Origin: Natronosporangium hydrolyticum
GTDB lineage: Bacteria; Actinomycetota; Actinomycetes; Mycobacteriales; Micromonosporaceae
Direction: 5' to 3'
Length of the DNA: 64,000 bases
Assembly: GCF_016925615.1 (NCBI RefSeq)
Contig: NZ_CP070499.1
Coordinates: 2,604,001 to 2,668,000, forward strand
Within the stretch, counting starts at the first letter, position 1. Every line of letters starts with the position of its first letter. Below are positions 8,215 through 18,335 of this stretch, in pieces. The notes beneath the pieces are model-generated. The model was not told the origin of the DNA, did not search any database, and saw nothing but the letters and a program-made list of their open reading frames with translations. The translations under genes were made by a program, and so were the position numbers.

Positions 8215-10950
8215 ATGAGCCATCGCGCTGGCACCCACAGTCGGTTCGGGCCCACCCGGCTGCGCCTGCCCCACCCGCGCCTAGCGGCGTTGCCGCTGGC
8301 GGCGGTGGTCACCGGGCTCGTCCTGGCGATGGCCACCGAGCCGGTCCGGACCGCGATCGTCCGGTCGGTGGAGCTGGAACCAGGGGCAGCGGGGGAGCGG
8401 CTCGGGGCGCTGGCCGCGCTCGTCGTCGCGGTCGGGTCGTTGCTGGCCAGCGTGCGGCTGTGGCGCAGTCACCGGCAGGCGGCCCATCCCGGCACGATCG
8501 AGATCGTGCCGCCGGTCGAGGTGCCGGATCAGCTCCGGCCCGAAGAGATCACCGCCGCGCTGCGGGGCGAGCTGACCTCGATGAACCTCACCAGCCCGTC
8601 GACTGTCCCCGGGGAGGCCGCCCCGCAGGACTTCATCACCGACGTCCGGACCGCCGCTGCCAGCCCGTCCCGCGGCTGGCGCCTCGCCCTGGCCGCCGTG
8701 CTCTGGCTGCGACCGCCGCTGCCGTACCAGGTGGCGCTGGTGATCCGGGTCGACCAGCGGCGGGTGGGGTTGACAGTGGAGGTGCGCAGCCGGGTCGGTC
8801 GAGGTCTCTATGTCACCACCGTCTGGGACGACAGCTGGGAGCAGGTGATCTCCCGGGCCGCCTGTCACATCGCGGCCCAGGTCCTCCCGCGGACCAGCCT
8901 GTCCCGGCTACCGCCGTGGACCCCGTGGCGCGGAGTGCGGATCGACCCCGAAGTGTTCTGTCACTTCCACGACGCCCGGCGCTATGCGGCGAGCGGGCGG
9001 TTCGAAGAGGCGATCGCTGAGTTCAACCGGGCCACCGCGCTCGATCCTCGCAATCCCTACATTCGCTTCGAGAAGGCCACTGTCCTGGAGCAGCTGGGGC
9101 TCTACATCGACGCGTTGGCGATCTACGTCGATGTGACGGTCATGGAGAGCTGGTACGACCGGCGGGTGTGGCGGCGATATCGACAACGCTTCGGCGATCG
9201 CCGGCATCAGCACCGGCGACCGTGGTTCCTGCGCCGGAGCCCCAACGGAGCGGCGGCGCTGCAGCTGGCGCGATACCGGATGGTGACGGCGCTGGCGACG
9301 AGCAATCGGCTCACCGCGCAGTGGGAGAAGCATCGGCGACCGATGGCGGAGCCGACCGGCGTCGCGACGCCAGGACCGTGGCCGGGTCGGGATCCGCAGG
9401 GCCGCCGCCAAGAGGACGCGGAGCGGGTGATCCACCGGTTGCGGCATCACCTCGGCGCCTACGGCACGCTCATGCTGCGCTGGACCGACCCGAAGTCAGC
9501 TGCCGTCTCGTCGGCGGACATCGAGGGTGACCGGGGCGCGATGCGGCGGGTACTCCAGTTCGCGGCCATGGTCGAGGCGCAGGAGATCGCGGACGACTAC
9601 CGTTGGACGACACTACGTCGATGGCGGCGGGGCCTACCCGTTAGCCAATCGGCGATCCGGATCCTGCCGCCGTGGTCCGCACTACAGTACCGGTATGTCG
9701 AGATAGTCCAGGCCAGCCAGGCTACGGCGGACGAGTCGAGCGACCCGCCTGCGCAGTGGTGGCGGTTACCGTTGATCTCGGATAAGCAAGCTCGTCTGCC
9801 CGTGGCGGGGGTCGAGTGGCAACCTCCGAACGAGACGGCGCGGCTGCCGTGGCCGCCACCGCCGGAGCTGGTCTCCAGACTGGTCAGTAAGGCTTTGCGG
9901 CAGCAACGGCGGTGGTTGCCGTACTGGCTGCCGGCGCATCGGGGTTGGCTGGAGCATTACAACGCCGCCTGCCTCTACGCCGTCGGCATGCTCACCAACG
10001 AACTGGTCACCACCGAAACGCTCACCGAGACCGCTGCCGCGCACCACCAGCAGCTGGTCAAGCTTGCGATCGATCAACTCCGATTGGCGGTGATGGGCGC
10101 CGACAGCCAGTTCGCGGCCGGTCGGGCGGACTGGCTGCGATGGGGCGACCAGGACCTGGACGATCTGCGGGTCACCCGGGACTTCGACACCTTCGTCGAC
10201 CGATATCTGCCGGGCGTCTCTCCGCTGATCAGACTGCCCCCGAACGCCGCCCTGCTGGCGATCACCAGGCACCTCGCCCGGTTGGTGGAGCAGTACGCCC
10301 GAACCCGGCGGCGGGCCTGGGAACGTGCGGCCGATTCCGGGGAGCCGGTAGACATGCGGGACGAGCCGGCCTGGTGGAAGCTGCTTCGTGCGTTCTGTCG
10401 CGACTACCGGGACTGGGCCACCCGGCTGTCGCTGATCGCCATGCTCACCCGCGCCTCCCCCGACTTCGACCCGGCGATGCCCGGGATCGGGCAGGACAAG
10501 GAGTGGGCGACGGTCGCCTGGCGGCCGATGCATCAGGGCGGGCAGGTTCCCCGCAGCTCTGTTGATCGGGTCCGGGAGTGGCTCGAGACCGAAGTCACGT
10601 TGCACCGAAGCGCCGAAGCGCTGATCCGGCGCCGTAACCAGGCCCTCGACGACCTCCATCAGGTGCTGGTCGAGGCGCTGATCGACGAAGCGCTCCACGA
10701 GCTGTGGTTCGCCGCCGCCGACTCCCGCACGATCGCCGACGCGCACGTGACCGCCTGGTGGCGGGTGGAGAGATACATGCGGAGCCTGCGGCACGGGCGG
10801 CTCGCCGATCCTGATATGGCGCAGGTCCGGGCGGGCCTGGAAGCGATCCGCGATCAGGCCGGCGCCGCGCTAGGCGGCTCGCGGCGGCGCCGCCTGCGTG
10901 GCTCCGGCAAACTGCGTAGCCGGCCCGATCAGCCCATGGGCCAACCCTGA
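8215..10950 (+). CDS. membrane-anchored TPR-containing protein of unknown function
   Basis: The protein has 911 residues from ATG 8215, preceded by CTGGAG. Two hydrophobic segments lie near the N-terminus: LAALPLAAVVTGLVLAMA (about 23-40) and LGALAALVVAVGSLLASV (about 63-80). The bulk is a soluble domain rich in Arg and Trp. Around residues 245-305 there is a TPR-like pair: YAASGRFEEAIAEFNRATAL, then PYIRFEKATVLEQLGLYIDA. The rest shows no motif I recognise and no catalytic signature. A GTG at 8164 would add 17 residues. No close partner gene is visible; the next gene lies 262 bases downstream. It may be a scaffold or signalling protein, but that is a guess. Confidence 0.7.
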   Translation: MSHRAGTHSRFGPTRLRLPHPRLAALPLAAVVTGLVLAMATEPVRTAIVRSVELEPGAAGERLGALAALVVAVGSLLASVRLWRSHRQAAHPGTIEIVPPVEVPDQLRPEEITAALRGELTSMNLTSPSTVPGEAAPQDFITDVRTAAASPSRGWRLALAAVLWLRPPLPYQVALVIRVDQRRVGLTVEVRSRVGRGLYVTTVWDDSWEQVISRAACHIAAQVLPRTSLSRLPPWTPWRGVRIDPEVFCHFHDARRYAASGRFEEAIAEFNRATALDPRNPYIRFEKATVLEQLGLYIDALAIYVDVTVMESWYDRRVWRRYRQRFGDRRHQHRRPWFLRRSPNGAAALQLARYRMVTALATSNRLTAQWEKHRRPMAEPTGVATPGPWPGRDPQGRRQEDAERVIHRLRHHLGAYGTLMLRWTDPKSAAVSSADIEGDRGAMRRVLQFAAMVEAQEIADDYRWTTLRRWRRGLPVSQSAIRILPPWSALQYRYVEIVQASQATADESSDPPAQWWRLPLISDKQARLPVAGVEWQPPNETARLPWPPPPELVSRLVSKALRQQRRWLPYWLPAHRGWLEHYNAACLYAVGMLTNELVTTETLTETAAAHHQQLVKLAIDQLRLAVMGADSQFAAGRADWLRWGDQDLDDLRVTRDFDTFVDRYLPGVSPLIRLPPNAALLAITRHLARLVEQYARTRRRAWERAADSGEPVDMRDEPAWWKLLRAFCRDYRDWATRLSLIAMLTRASPDFDPAMPGIGQDKEWATVAWRPMHQGGQVPRSSVDRVREWLETEVTLHRSAEALIRRRNQALDDLHQVLVEALIDEALHELWFAAADSRTIADAHVTAWWRVERYMRSLRHGRLADPDMAQVRAGLEAIRDQAGAALGGSRRRRLRGSGKLRSRPDQPMGQP

Positions 10951-11054
10951 GCGCTCTTCCCCCGGTCACGCGGGCTTGGGTTCCCGGCGCAACCGGGAGG
11001 ATTCCCGCGTACGGGGTGGGCGGCCAGCGGTCGATGGGGTGGTACGGTCGGGTG

Positions 11055-11212
11055 ATGCATTCGGGCACCGCGTCGAGGAAGCTGTGGTCCCTCCGCTGAC
11101 GGCGGCAGGGTGACCCACTTCGCTTGAGCTAGCTCTGCTTCGCCGTCCAGGCGTCCTCGCCGGGCGGCTCGTTGATGCTGCCCGGCTCCCTTGACGAGCC
11201 GGAGAATGCATA
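11055..11212 (+). promoter_or_regulatory. candidate attenuator and leader peptide controlling the ABC-F gene
   Basis: A 14-codon frame (11055-11099, MHSGTASRKLWSLR) lies about 110 bases before the ABC-F start. CCGGCTC (11182-11188) can pair with GAGCCGG (11196-11202), which includes the first bases of the ribosome site GGAG at 11201-11204. GCCGGG (11159-11164) can instead pair with CCCGGC (11181-11186), freeing the site. GGCTCGT (11166-11172) can also pair with ACGAGCC (11194-11200). Mutually exclusive stems over a ribosome site are the layout of drug-inducible leaders of ABC-F and erm genes. The leader peptide's own ribosome site is weak, so its translation is uncertain. Confidence 0.4.
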
Positions 11213-12928
11213 GTGATTCCTGAACCAAACCCTCCGCTGGCTGACGCCGTCACCGGCGACCACACGCTCCGCTGGGGTGGCTCGCTCCCGGCCGGGCAGA
11301 GCGCACATGTCCGGGCCGATGCGGTGCACGTCCGCCGGGGCGGGCGGGCGGTGCTGACCGACGCGAGCGTCACCGTCTCGGCCGGATCCCGGTTGGCGAT
11401 CGTCGGCGAGAACGGCCGAGGCAAGACCACGTTGTTGCACGTGCTCGCCGGCGTTGTCCCGCCGGACCAGGGAGTAGTGGAGCGGGCGGGGACGATCGGC
11501 CTCGTCCAGCAGGCCCTGGTGGCCGGCTGCGGCACCGTGGGCGACATCGTCGCCGGCGCGATCGGCGACGCCCAACGCGCAGTGTCCGCACTCGACGCCG
11601 CGGCGACGGCGTTGGCGCAGGGAACGGCGGACGCGGAGGCGGCGTACTCGACCGCGCTGGACGCCGCCACCAGGTTGGACGCGTGGGACGCCGAGCGCCG
11701 CGTCGATGTTGCGTTGGCCGGGCTCGGTGCCTGCGCCGACCGGGACCGGCCGCTGACGACGCTGTCGGTTGGGCAGCGATACCGGGTGCGCCTCGCCTGC
11801 CTGCTGGGGGCCCGGTACGACCTGTTGCTCCTGGACGAGCCGACCAATCATCTCGACGCGGACGGGCTGGCGTTTCTCACCGCCCGGTTACGCGGCCATC
11901 CCGGTGGGGTGGCGATCGTGACCCACGATCGGGCGTTGCTGCGCGATGTCGCTGACGAGTTCTACGACCTCGACCCCACCGTGGACGGGCGACCGCGCCG
12001 GTTCGCCGGTGGCTACGAGGGCTGGCAACAGGGGCGGCAGCGCGAGCGGGAAGCCTGGGAGCGGGACTTCGCGGCGCAGCAGGAAGAGCACCAGCGGTTA
12101 GCGGCCGCGGTCTCCGAGGCACAGGGCCGGCTGAGCACCGCCTGGCGTCCGGAGAAGGGGCACGGCAAGCATCAGCGGCAGTCCCGGGCGCCCGGTGTCG
12201 TGCAGGCGCTTCGCCGCCGGCAGGCAGACCTCGACGCCCACCGGATCACGGTGCCGGTGCCGCCGCAGCCACTGCGCTGGCCCGACAGCGACTCGCGTCC
12301 GGGTCGACCACTGCTTCGCTGCCGCGATGTGACTGTGGCGGGGCGGCTGCCTGGCCCGGTCACGCTCGACCTTGCAGGCGGCGGCCGAACCCTGGTCACC
12401 GGTCAGAACGGCGCCGGGAAGTCGACGCTGCTCAAGGTGCTGGCGGAGCAACTCACGCCGACTACCGGCGAGGTACGCCGCGGTGCCGGCGCCCGGGTGG
12501 CCTACCTGGGGCAGGAGGTGCCGGATTGGCCGGCGGGCCTGCTCGGCCACGAACTGTACGAGCAGCACCTCGCCCGGCTGGGTCACCTCGGTGTGGAGCC
12601 GGGTTCGTTGACCGGGAGCAACCTGCTGGACAGAGCGGCGTTGCGGACGCCGGTCGGCCGGATGTCGTTGGGGCAGCAACGCCGACTCAACCTGGCGCTG
12701 CGGTTGGCCGAGCGGCCACACCTGCTGCTGCTCGACGAACCCAGCAACCATCTGTCGGCCTCGCTGGTGGACGAGTTGACCGCGGCGATGCTGGCGACGC
12801 CGACCGCGCTGGTCGTCGCCACTCATGATCGGCAACTGTTGCGGGACCTCGGCGGCTGGCCGACCGTGTCCCTGCCGCCGGGTGCCGCAGAACCACAGTG
12901 GTCAGACAGTAAGGTCGACGCTGGATAG
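11213..12928 (+). CDS. ABC-F family ATPase, probable ribosome-protection protein
   Basis: The 571-residue protein holds two ABC domains and no membrane segment, the ABC-F plan. Domain 1 has Walker [12 protein letters not shown], signature LSVGQ and Walker [13 protein letters not shown]. Domain 2 has [16 protein letters not shown] and [12 protein letters not shown]. The inter-domain linker (about 270-350) is long, charged and helical, like the P-site tRNA interaction motif of antibiotic-resistance ABC-Fs. Actinomycete members include macrolide, lincosamide and pleuromutilin protection proteins. The drug cannot be assigned. It starts at GTG 11213 with GGAG 8 bases upstream, and that site lies inside a possible regulatory hairpin. 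Its last 27 bases overlap the convergent helicase gene. Confidence 0.87.
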   Translation: MIPEPNPPLADAVTGDHTLRWGGSLPAGQSAHVRADAVHVRRGGRAVLTDASVTVSAGSRLAIVGENGRGKTTLLHVLAGVVPPDQGVVERAGTIGLVQQALVAGCGTVGDIVAGAIGDAQRAVSALDAAATALAQGTADAEAAYSTALDAATRLDAWDAERRVDVALAGLGACADRDRPLTTLSVGQRYRVRLACLLGARYDLLLLDEPTNHLDADGLAFLTARLRGHPGGVAIVTHDRALLRDVADEFYDLDPTVDGRPRRFAGGYEGWQQGRQREREAWERDFAAQQEEHQRLAAAVSEAQGRLSTAWRPEKGHGKHQRQSRAPGVVQALRRRQADLDAHRITVPVPPQPLRWPDSDSRPGRPLLRCRDVTVAGRLPGPVTLDLAGGGRTLVTGQNGAGKSTLLKVLAEQLTPTTGEVRRGAGARVAYLGQEVPDWPAGLLGHELYEQHLARLGHLGVEPGSLTGSNLLDRAALRTPVGRMSLGQQRRLNLALRLAERPHLLLLDEPSNHLSASLVDELTAAMLATPTALVVATHDRQLLRDLGGWPTVSLPPGAAEPQWSDSKVDAG

Positions 12929-14404
12929 TGCGCCGCGGCTGAAGGCCGCGAGAATGCGTTGATGAGTCTGTCGAGGAAGTGACCGTGACCCCGGCTCGCC
13001 GAGCGGCGTACCCGGTCGGGCCGGGGCCCGGTCGAGCATCTCGTCCAGCCCGCTGCGGGCCAGCAGCAGCAGCCCGTGGGTGGCGCGGGTGCAGGTCACC
13101 GCGAGGCGGCCGAAGGCCGAGTTGAACTCGTCCAGCTGCTCGGCCCCCGAGAGGGGATGGATGGCGACCGTGAGCGCGTTCGTCTGGCCCTGCCAGGAGT
13201 CGACGGTCGACGCCACCAGCACCCCGGGCGGCAGGTCGTAGGCCTCGGTCAGCCGCGCCACCAGGTCGGCCGCGTCGTCCACCGCCTGGTTCCGGGTGGC
13301 GAGAATGACGATCAGCGGGTCACCGTCGGGCGCCGCCGACTTCGTCCGGACCTCGCCCAGCGGAGCACCCGTACCGTCGTACCGGCGGGTGACGGTGGTG
13401 AAGCCGCCGGCGAGCAGCGGCGTGAGCAGTTCCTCGACCACCCCGAGCAGCGGCAGGTCGACATCGGCGGCCTCGGGCGCAGGCAGACCGTCGACCTCGA
13501 CCAGCGTCGGCGCGCCGCTGGCGACCGAAGCCCAGACCGCCGCCGGGGCTCCGGTCAGCGGCGGCAGCTCCACCGACCGGTCACCGGGCGCGGCCACGCA
13601 GTCGAGCTGGTCCCAGTCGCTGTAGAAGGCGCGCCACAGCGCAAGCTGCGGCGGGGTCGGGCGCCACACCGCCGGCAGGTCGACCACGCAGGTGGTCTCC
13701 CGGTCGGCGTAGGCGGTGGGCCAGGCCCGGTACGGGTTGTAGCCGGGGTCGCCCCGCCACGGGTTCTGGCTCGGGTCGATGGGGGGCAGCTGGCCGACGT
13801 CGCCGACGCCGACCGAGATCGGGGCGAGCCCTTCCACCTTCGAGTAGCGGTGGCGGGGCAGCTGCCAGGCCTCGTCCACAAAGAGCACATCGAACGGGAG
13901 CGTGCCGTTGCCGCCGCAGCCGAGGTGGTCGAGCAGCCGGCCGGGCTCACCCAGGGCGCCGAGCTTGTGCGAAGTGCCGAGAACCACGGCACAGGTGTCC
14001 GGGATGCCGGCGGTGGTGGTGGCGATCGTGACCCGGGCGCGTACCTCGGGGTGGACCTCGGGCAGGCGGTCGGCGGCGACGAAGAGGCAGACCTGGTCGG
14101 CGCCGAGGGTCCGGCCCAGGTCACCGGCGAGCGGAAAGATCTGCTTGTTGGCGAAGGCGGTGACCGCCACCCGGGCGCAGCCGGCCTGGTCCAAGGCTTC
14201 GGTGACCATGCGTACCAGCGCGTAGGACTTCCCGGCACCGGCGGCGGCCCGGAGCAGGATCTTGTCGTACTCCGCCGCGCCGCTCAGGCTCGCCCGCAGC
14301 GCCGAGCTGGCGCGCTCGGCCGCCTCGACGTTGCCGGTGGCTGCCTGCAGGTGGTGGCGCGCGCCGTCGGCCGAACTCGGGGGAGTGGTGAAGGTGATGG
14401 TCAC
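12902..14404 (-). CDS. SF1 (UPF1/Dna2-like) DNA helicase, partner of the upstream nuclease
   Basis: The 500-residue helicase has Walker A AAAGAGKS at residues 53-60 and Walker [11 protein letters not shown] at about 174-181. Motif III is [10 protein letters not shown], motif V is [16 protein letters not shown], and motif VI is [18 protein letters not shown]. This is a complete SF1B-type set, including the DSxQG motif of the UPF1/Dna2 group. It begins 6 bases after the stop of the nuclease gene, so the two are co-translated. The nuclease carries the iron-sulphur cysteines and the helicase carries the motor. Together they reproduce in two chains the layout of eukaryotic Dna2. A role in DNA end processing or anti-phage defence is inferred. 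Confidence 0.82.
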   Translation of the reverse strand: MTITFTTPPSSADGARHHLQAATGNVEAAERASSALRASLSGAAEYDKILLRAAAGAGKSYALVRMVTEALDQAGCARVAVTAFANKQIFPLAGDLGRTLGADQVCLFVAADRLPEVHPEVRARVTIATTTAGIPDTCAVVLGTSHKLGALGEPGRLLDHLGCGGNGTLPFDVLFVDEAWQLPRHRYSKVEGLAPISVGVGDVGQLPPIDPSQNPWRGDPGYNPYRAWPTAYADRETTCVVDLPAVWRPTPPQLALWRAFYSDWDQLDCVAAPGDRSVELPPLTGAPAAVWASVASGAPTLVEVDGLPAPEAADVDLPLLGVVEELLTPLLAGGFTTVTRRYDGTGAPLGEVRTKSAAPDGDPLIVILATRNQAVDDAADLVARLTEAYDLPPGVLVASTVDSWQGQTNALTVAIHPLSGAEQLDEFNSAFGRLAVTCTRATHGLLLLARSGLDEMLDRAPARPGTPLGEPGSRSLPRQTHQRILAAFSRGALSSVDLTV

Positions 14405-14410
14405 AGCGGG

Positions 14411-17095
14411 TCAGTCCAGGTCGTCGAGGGTCAGCTGGTCCGGGGCCGCGGCCGGCGCCGGCTCCGCGACCTGGGCGCCAGGGCCGACATCGAACCGCTC
14501 CAGATCGACCAACGGTGGCCACACCTCCGGGTTGAGCTCGCCGTCGGCGCGCCGTTGCGCCAACAGATCCGACCACTCGGCCTCGGCGACCGGGTGCGGC
14601 CGGCAGCACCACTGGTGGGTCTCCGGATCGTCGGCGTACGACTGGGCGGTGCAGGTCTCCTTCGGAGCGGACCGGCTGTCCAGCGGCGGCCGCGCCACGG
14701 TGATCTCGTGGCCGGACTTCAACGCTCTGCCGAACCAGCCGGTGTCGGCGAGCACCAGTTCGTCGCCGACCTGCAGGCTGGGGATCGGCGGCACCGCCGG
14801 CTGCCAGCCGAGCCCTTCGGTCTCCGGCAGTTCGGCGAGCGGCGCGATCGGCAGACCGCCCAGCTTGAACGACCCCCGCTGCAGCTTGACGGTGGTGGTG
14901 TCGGCCTCGACCAGGCTCTCGCCGTTGACGTGCAACGCGACCACCCGGGAGCCCGCCACCAGCCGGCGGGAGTGCACCCGCAGCCGCAGCGGCGCCCGCT
15001 CGACCACGGTCGCCAGCGCCACCTCCCGCACCCCGGCGTCGTTGGCCAGGTCCCGGGCGACGGTAGGGTCGACCAGGCAACTGAGCTGGGTGGAGCAGGT
15101 CCGGTCGGCGTCGAGGATCTCCACATGGGAGTTGCGCCAGCCCGGGTGGGTCCGCGAGAACCGGACCAGATCCGAGGCTTGCAGCTCCAGGCGGCGGCGC
15201 CAGATCTGCTGGGCGTCGCGCTCCAGCTCCCGGTGCGCCCACCGCAGCCGCGAGCTGTGCTGCCGCCCCAGCACCGCCAGCGCCCGGTCCACGATCTCGA
15301 TCCGGTACGCCAACGCGTCCCGCACCAGCGCCTCGTACGTCGAGCGGGCCTCGGGGTCGCGGAGCGCCTGATAGATCGCGTCCGACGCGGTGTTGGACAG
15401 CCGCGCCCCGGGCGTCTCGACCTGCTCGGCGATGTCGTCGGAGACGCTGCGGTGCGCCAGCGGCCCGGTCGCCTCCGCCCAGGTGACCAGATAGTCGAGC
15501 CGGCCGGCGTCCTGCGTGGGGCCGCCCGGCACCACCTGCGCCGCCAGCACCGACCGCAGCTCCACCACCGGCGTACGCAGGCTCATCGCCCGGGCCCGGT
15601 CCTCTTCGAGGAAGAAGCTGACCGCGGTCCGCTCCGCAGTGGTCAGCGGCTCCGGCAGCTCGGCCGGCTCACCGTCGAAGGTCAGCGCCGGCCGGCCGCT
15701 GGCCAGATCCTGCTGCCAGCGCAGCCGGCTGAGCTCCACCCCCGCCAGCGAATCGGCGGCGGTCGCGAGCAGGTCGGCGGTTGGCCGGTCGGGAACCACC
15801 ACGTGGACCGGCTCGATCCCCGCCTCGTGATGCCGCCGGATCGCGTCGCCGATCAAGCCCAGCAGGCTCCGGCGGGTCAGCTGCGACTGTGGCTCGGGAA
15901 ACGACCGTCGCACCCACTCGCCCGGACCGTCGATGCCCACCGCCTGCAGGGCGACGCCATGGACGCCGAGCACCGCCGCGTCAGACTTGACCAGCACTAC
16001 GTTGATGGTGCCCGGCAGGCCGCACGGGTCGACCCGGCGCCGCCCGGTCCATTGCGGAACCCCGGTGACCGTCGCCGTGACCTGGGCCCGGACGCGGTAG
16101 GGGACCGCCGTGGCCACCGGCCGGTCGCCGGTGACCAGCCCCGCGACCAACGGGCGGGTGAGCCGGTCGACGCCGAGCTCGGTCAGCAGGGCGACCGGAT
16201 CGTCGTCGGCGCGGAGCTCGGCCCGGCAGCAGGAGAAGAGGTGGCAGCTGACGCAGCCGCCGGGGTCGAAGCTGGCGGCCAACCCCGCGACGTACGTCGC
16301 CAGCTCGTCCTCGGCCGGCGGGCGGCCGCCGAGCGCGGACCTCGCCGCCAGCCGCTCGTCGGCCCGCGCCCGCACCTCGACCCGGTGGTCGTCCAACCGT
16401 TCCACGACCGCCTCCGGCTGCAGGAAGGCGTTGCGGGGAACCGCCAGCGTGCCGAACCGGTGCACCCGCATCCCGGCAGGCAGCTCGCGCCACCCGGCGG
16501 CGGCCTCGGCGCCCAGCGCCACCTGCAGGAACCCTTTCAACATCCGGCCGTCGTCGATCCGGGCGCGCACCCGCTCGTAATCTTTCGCGTCGCCCATGAT
16601 CAGCCAGGACCCGGCGGGGTGTCCGTCGCTGTCCGGGCGGGGAGCGACGATGGCGAAGTCCGGCTGGACCGGGGTGGCGTCCGCGACATCCGCGAGGTCG
16701 AGGTACGGCACCGCCGGCGCGGTCAACAACGTGGCCTCGTGGGCCGAGGTCGCCTGGCGATGTGCCTGGGCAAGCTCCTCGGCAGTGGCCTGGATAGCGC
16801 CGATGCAGTCACGTCGCCGGATCGCCTCCGGGCGGGGCAGGCCAAGTCGCCCGATGGTCCGGGTGAGCAACTCGGCAGCGAACTGCTCAGAACCCACCAG
16901 CGCCTCGAAGGTCATCGCCCGGACCCAGCGGGCCACCGGAATGCCGGCGCTGGTGTCCGGGTGCCCGATCTGCGCAGCTAGCGCCTTACGCGACTGGCCA
17001 GTGAGGAACGGATCGGTCAACCGGAACCGCTCGCACCCGGCATGCTCGGATGCCGCGACGGCGCTGGTCCCGCCGCCAGACTGCAGCCCGCCCAT
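14411..17095 (-). CDS. RecB/Cas4-like nuclease with iron-sulphur-type cysteine set
   Basis: The protein has 894 residues. A PD-(D/E)XK core is visible at PDFAIVAP (Asp146) followed by WLIMGDAKDYE (Asp169, Lys171). Cys97 lies before the core, and CVSCHLFSCC (Cys281, 284, 289, 290) lies after it. One Cys upstream, then CxxC-x5-C, is the arrangement that holds the 4Fe-4S cluster in Dna2, AddB and Cas4 nucleases. Residues from about 310 to 894 are unfamiliar; they contain TFDGEPAELPEPLTTAERTA and a C-terminal region with several Cys and His. The gene is 6 bases upstream of an SF1 helicase gene on the same strand. I do not recognise the pair as a named system. Confidence 0.75.
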   Translation of the reverse strand: MGGLQSGGGTSAVAASEHAGCERFRLTDPFLTGQSRKALAAQIGHPDTSAGIPVARWVRAMTFEALVGSEQFAAELLTRTIGRLGLPRPEAIRRRDCIGAIQATAEELAQAHRQATSAHEATLLTAPAVPYLDLADVADATPVQPDFAIVAPRPDSDGHPAGSWLIMGDAKDYERVRARIDDGRMLKGFLQVALGAEAAAGWRELPAGMRVHRFGTLAVPRNAFLQPEAVVERLDDHRVEVRARADERLAARSALGGRPPAEDELATYVAGLAASFDPGGCVSCHLFSCCRAELRADDDPVALLTELGVDRLTRPLVAGLVTGDRPVATAVPYRVRAQVTATVTGVPQWTGRRRVDPCGLPGTINVVLVKSDAAVLGVHGVALQAVGIDGPGEWVRRSFPEPQSQLTRRSLLGLIGDAIRRHHEAGIEPVHVVVPDRPTADLLATAADSLAGVELSRLRWQQDLASGRPALTFDGEPAELPEPLTTAERTAVSFFLEEDRARAMSLRTPVVELRSVLAAQVVPGGPTQDAGRLDYLVTWAEATGPLAHRSVSDDIAEQVETPGARLSNTASDAIYQALRDPEARSTYEALVRDALAYRIEIVDRALAVLGRQHSSRLRWAHRELERDAQQIWRRRLELQASDLVRFSRTHPGWRNSHVEILDADRTCSTQLSCLVDPTVARDLANDAGVREVALATVVERAPLRLRVHSRRLVAGSRVVALHVNGESLVEADTTTVKLQRGSFKLGGLPIAPLAELPETEGLGWQPAVPPIPSLQVGDELVLADTGWFGRALKSGHEITVARPPLDSRSAPKETCTAQSYADDPETHQWCCRPHPVAEAEWSDLLAQRRADGELNPEVWPPLVDLERFDVGPGAQVAEPAPAAAPDQLTLDDLD

Positions 17096-17116
17096 GCCTG
17101 AACCCCGTTGTAACGC

Positions 17117-17614
17117 CTACTCCACCACGGCGCGGACGATGGAGACTGCCTCGACGGGCACGTCGTCATGGCCTGCGCGTCGACCCGTAGGGACGGCAGC
17201 GATCCGGTCGACCACGTCGAGTCCCTCGACGACCTTGCCGAACACGGCGTAGCCCCATCCGTTCGGGGTCGGGGCGGTATGGTTGAGGAAGTCGTTCTGG
17301 GCCGTGCTGATAAAGAACTGCGCGGAGGCCGAGTGCGGGTCCGACGTGCGGGCCATCGCCACGGTGTAGCGATCGTTACGGAGACCGTTGTTGGCCTCGT
17401 TCTCGATCGGGGCACGGGTCGGCTTCTGCGACATGTCCTCCGTGAAGCCGCCGCCCTGGATCATGAACGTCTGGATGACGCGGTGGAAGATGGTGCCGTC
17501 GTAGTGGCCATCTCTGACGTAGGCCAGGAAGTTCTCAACCGTCTTCGGCGCCTTCTCCGGGTCGAGTTTCAGTTTGATCATGCCGTAGCTAGTGGTAAGT
17601 GCCACCTGGGTCAT
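17117..17614 (-). CDS. peptidyl-prolyl cis-trans isomerase, cyclophilin type
   Basis: The protein has 165 residues from ATG 17614, which is preceded at good spacing by GGAGG. Cyclophilin core motifs are present: [17 protein letters not shown] (catalytic Arg and Phe), then [28 protein letters not shown], and [18 protein letters not shown]. This is the small single-domain cytoplasmic cyclophilin of bacteria, which isomerises peptidyl-proline bonds. There is no signal peptide. It lies 21 bases downstream of the nuclease gene start on the same strand and so is transcribed ahead of the nuclease-helicase pair. Read-through from its promoter into that pair is possible. Confidence 0.93.
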   Translation of the reverse strand: MTQVALTTSYGMIKLKLDPEKAPKTVENFLAYVRDGHYDGTIFHRVIQTFMIQGGGFTEDMSQKPTRAPIENEANNGLRNDRYTVAMARTSDPHSASAQFFISTAQNDFLNHTAPTPNGWGYAVFGKVVEGLDVVDRIAAVPTGRRAGHDDVPVEAVSIVRAVVE

Positions 17615-17900
17615 CGAGTTGGTCCTCCGCAGATTCGTCAAGGATGGCTACAACGTATCCGATCGGCGTCGGCCAGCCTTGCCGGGCATGGTCCGTCGGC
17701 GTGTGCCCTGCGATGAGCGTTCTTCGGCGTCGGGCAGGGCATAGCCGGGCAGGTGGGTCGGCCTCGGCGTCCGCGACGAGGCCCGGCGCGCCCGGCACCG
17801 CTACGCCATCGAGCGGTTCAGCCAGCCGGTGCAGGCGTCGACCGGGTGAGCATGCCCTGCGCTGCGCTAATGTCACCAGCGACGGGACCGGGAGGAGAGC
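17615..17900. other. intergenic region with a short C-terminal gene remnant
   Basis: No complete gene is visible. On the plus strand a short open tail ends at 17849 with VRDEARRARHRYAIERFSQP and a few more residues. It looks like the last codons of a lost gene, but I cannot name the family. The rest shows no repeat or hairpin that I can support. Confidence 0.3.
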
Positions 17901-17903
17901 GTG

Positions 17904-18308
17904 ATGCCGTTGCCACGCTGGTTGGCCCAGGTCAACAAGCGGGTGTTCAACCCGTTGGAGATCCGCCGCGGCGCGCGGCCGGTGCTGACCCACCTGGGCA
18001 GGTCGTCGGGCCGGACCTATCGGACCCCGCTGGACGCGCATCCCCTACCTGACGGTTATGTCTTCATCCCTATGTACGGCCCGCGTACCGACTGGGTCCG
18101 TAACGTGCTCGCCAGCGGGACGGCTCGGCTGTCCATCGGAGGCAAGGAGATCGAGTTGAATTCTCCGCGGATGGTGCGCAAGGCTGACGTCTGGCCGTTG
18201 CTTGCTGCCGGCACCAAGACTCCGCCCGGCATCTCCGACGAGTCGGAGCTGCTGCGGATGGATCTTCGAGAAGAGAGCGGCCAGGTCGCCGGCGACGTGG
18301 GCGGCTAG
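17904..18308 (+). CDS. F420-type deazaflavin nitroreductase-family protein
   Basis: The 134-residue protein starts at ATG 17904, preceded by GGGAGGAG. It has the Ddn/nitroreductase (DUF385) pattern. An amphipathic N-terminal helix PRWLAQVNKRVFNPLE is followed by LTHLGRSSGRTYRTPLDA, the loop that binds the F420 phosphates. GYVFIPMYGPRTDWVRNVLA contains the conserved DWxxN, and TARLSIGGKEIEL follows. Actinobacterial members reduce quinones or small electrophiles with F420H2. The substrate is unknown. The gene stands alone. Confidence 0.85.
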   Translation: MPLPRWLAQVNKRVFNPLEIRRGARPVLTHLGRSSGRTYRTPLDAHPLPDGYVFIPMYGPRTDWVRNVLASGTARLSIGGKEIELNSPRMVRKADVWPLLAAGTKTPPGISDESELLRMDLREESGQVAGDVGG

Positions 18309-18335
18309 GGATCTGCCGCCATGACCGCTCACTCG

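Noticed and set aside
13076-16981. A 1301-codon plus-strand open frame
   Set aside because: It is antisense to the nuclease and helicase genes, has Arg/Gly/Pro/Gln-rich composition without motifs, and exists because high-GC antisense frames rarely contain stops.
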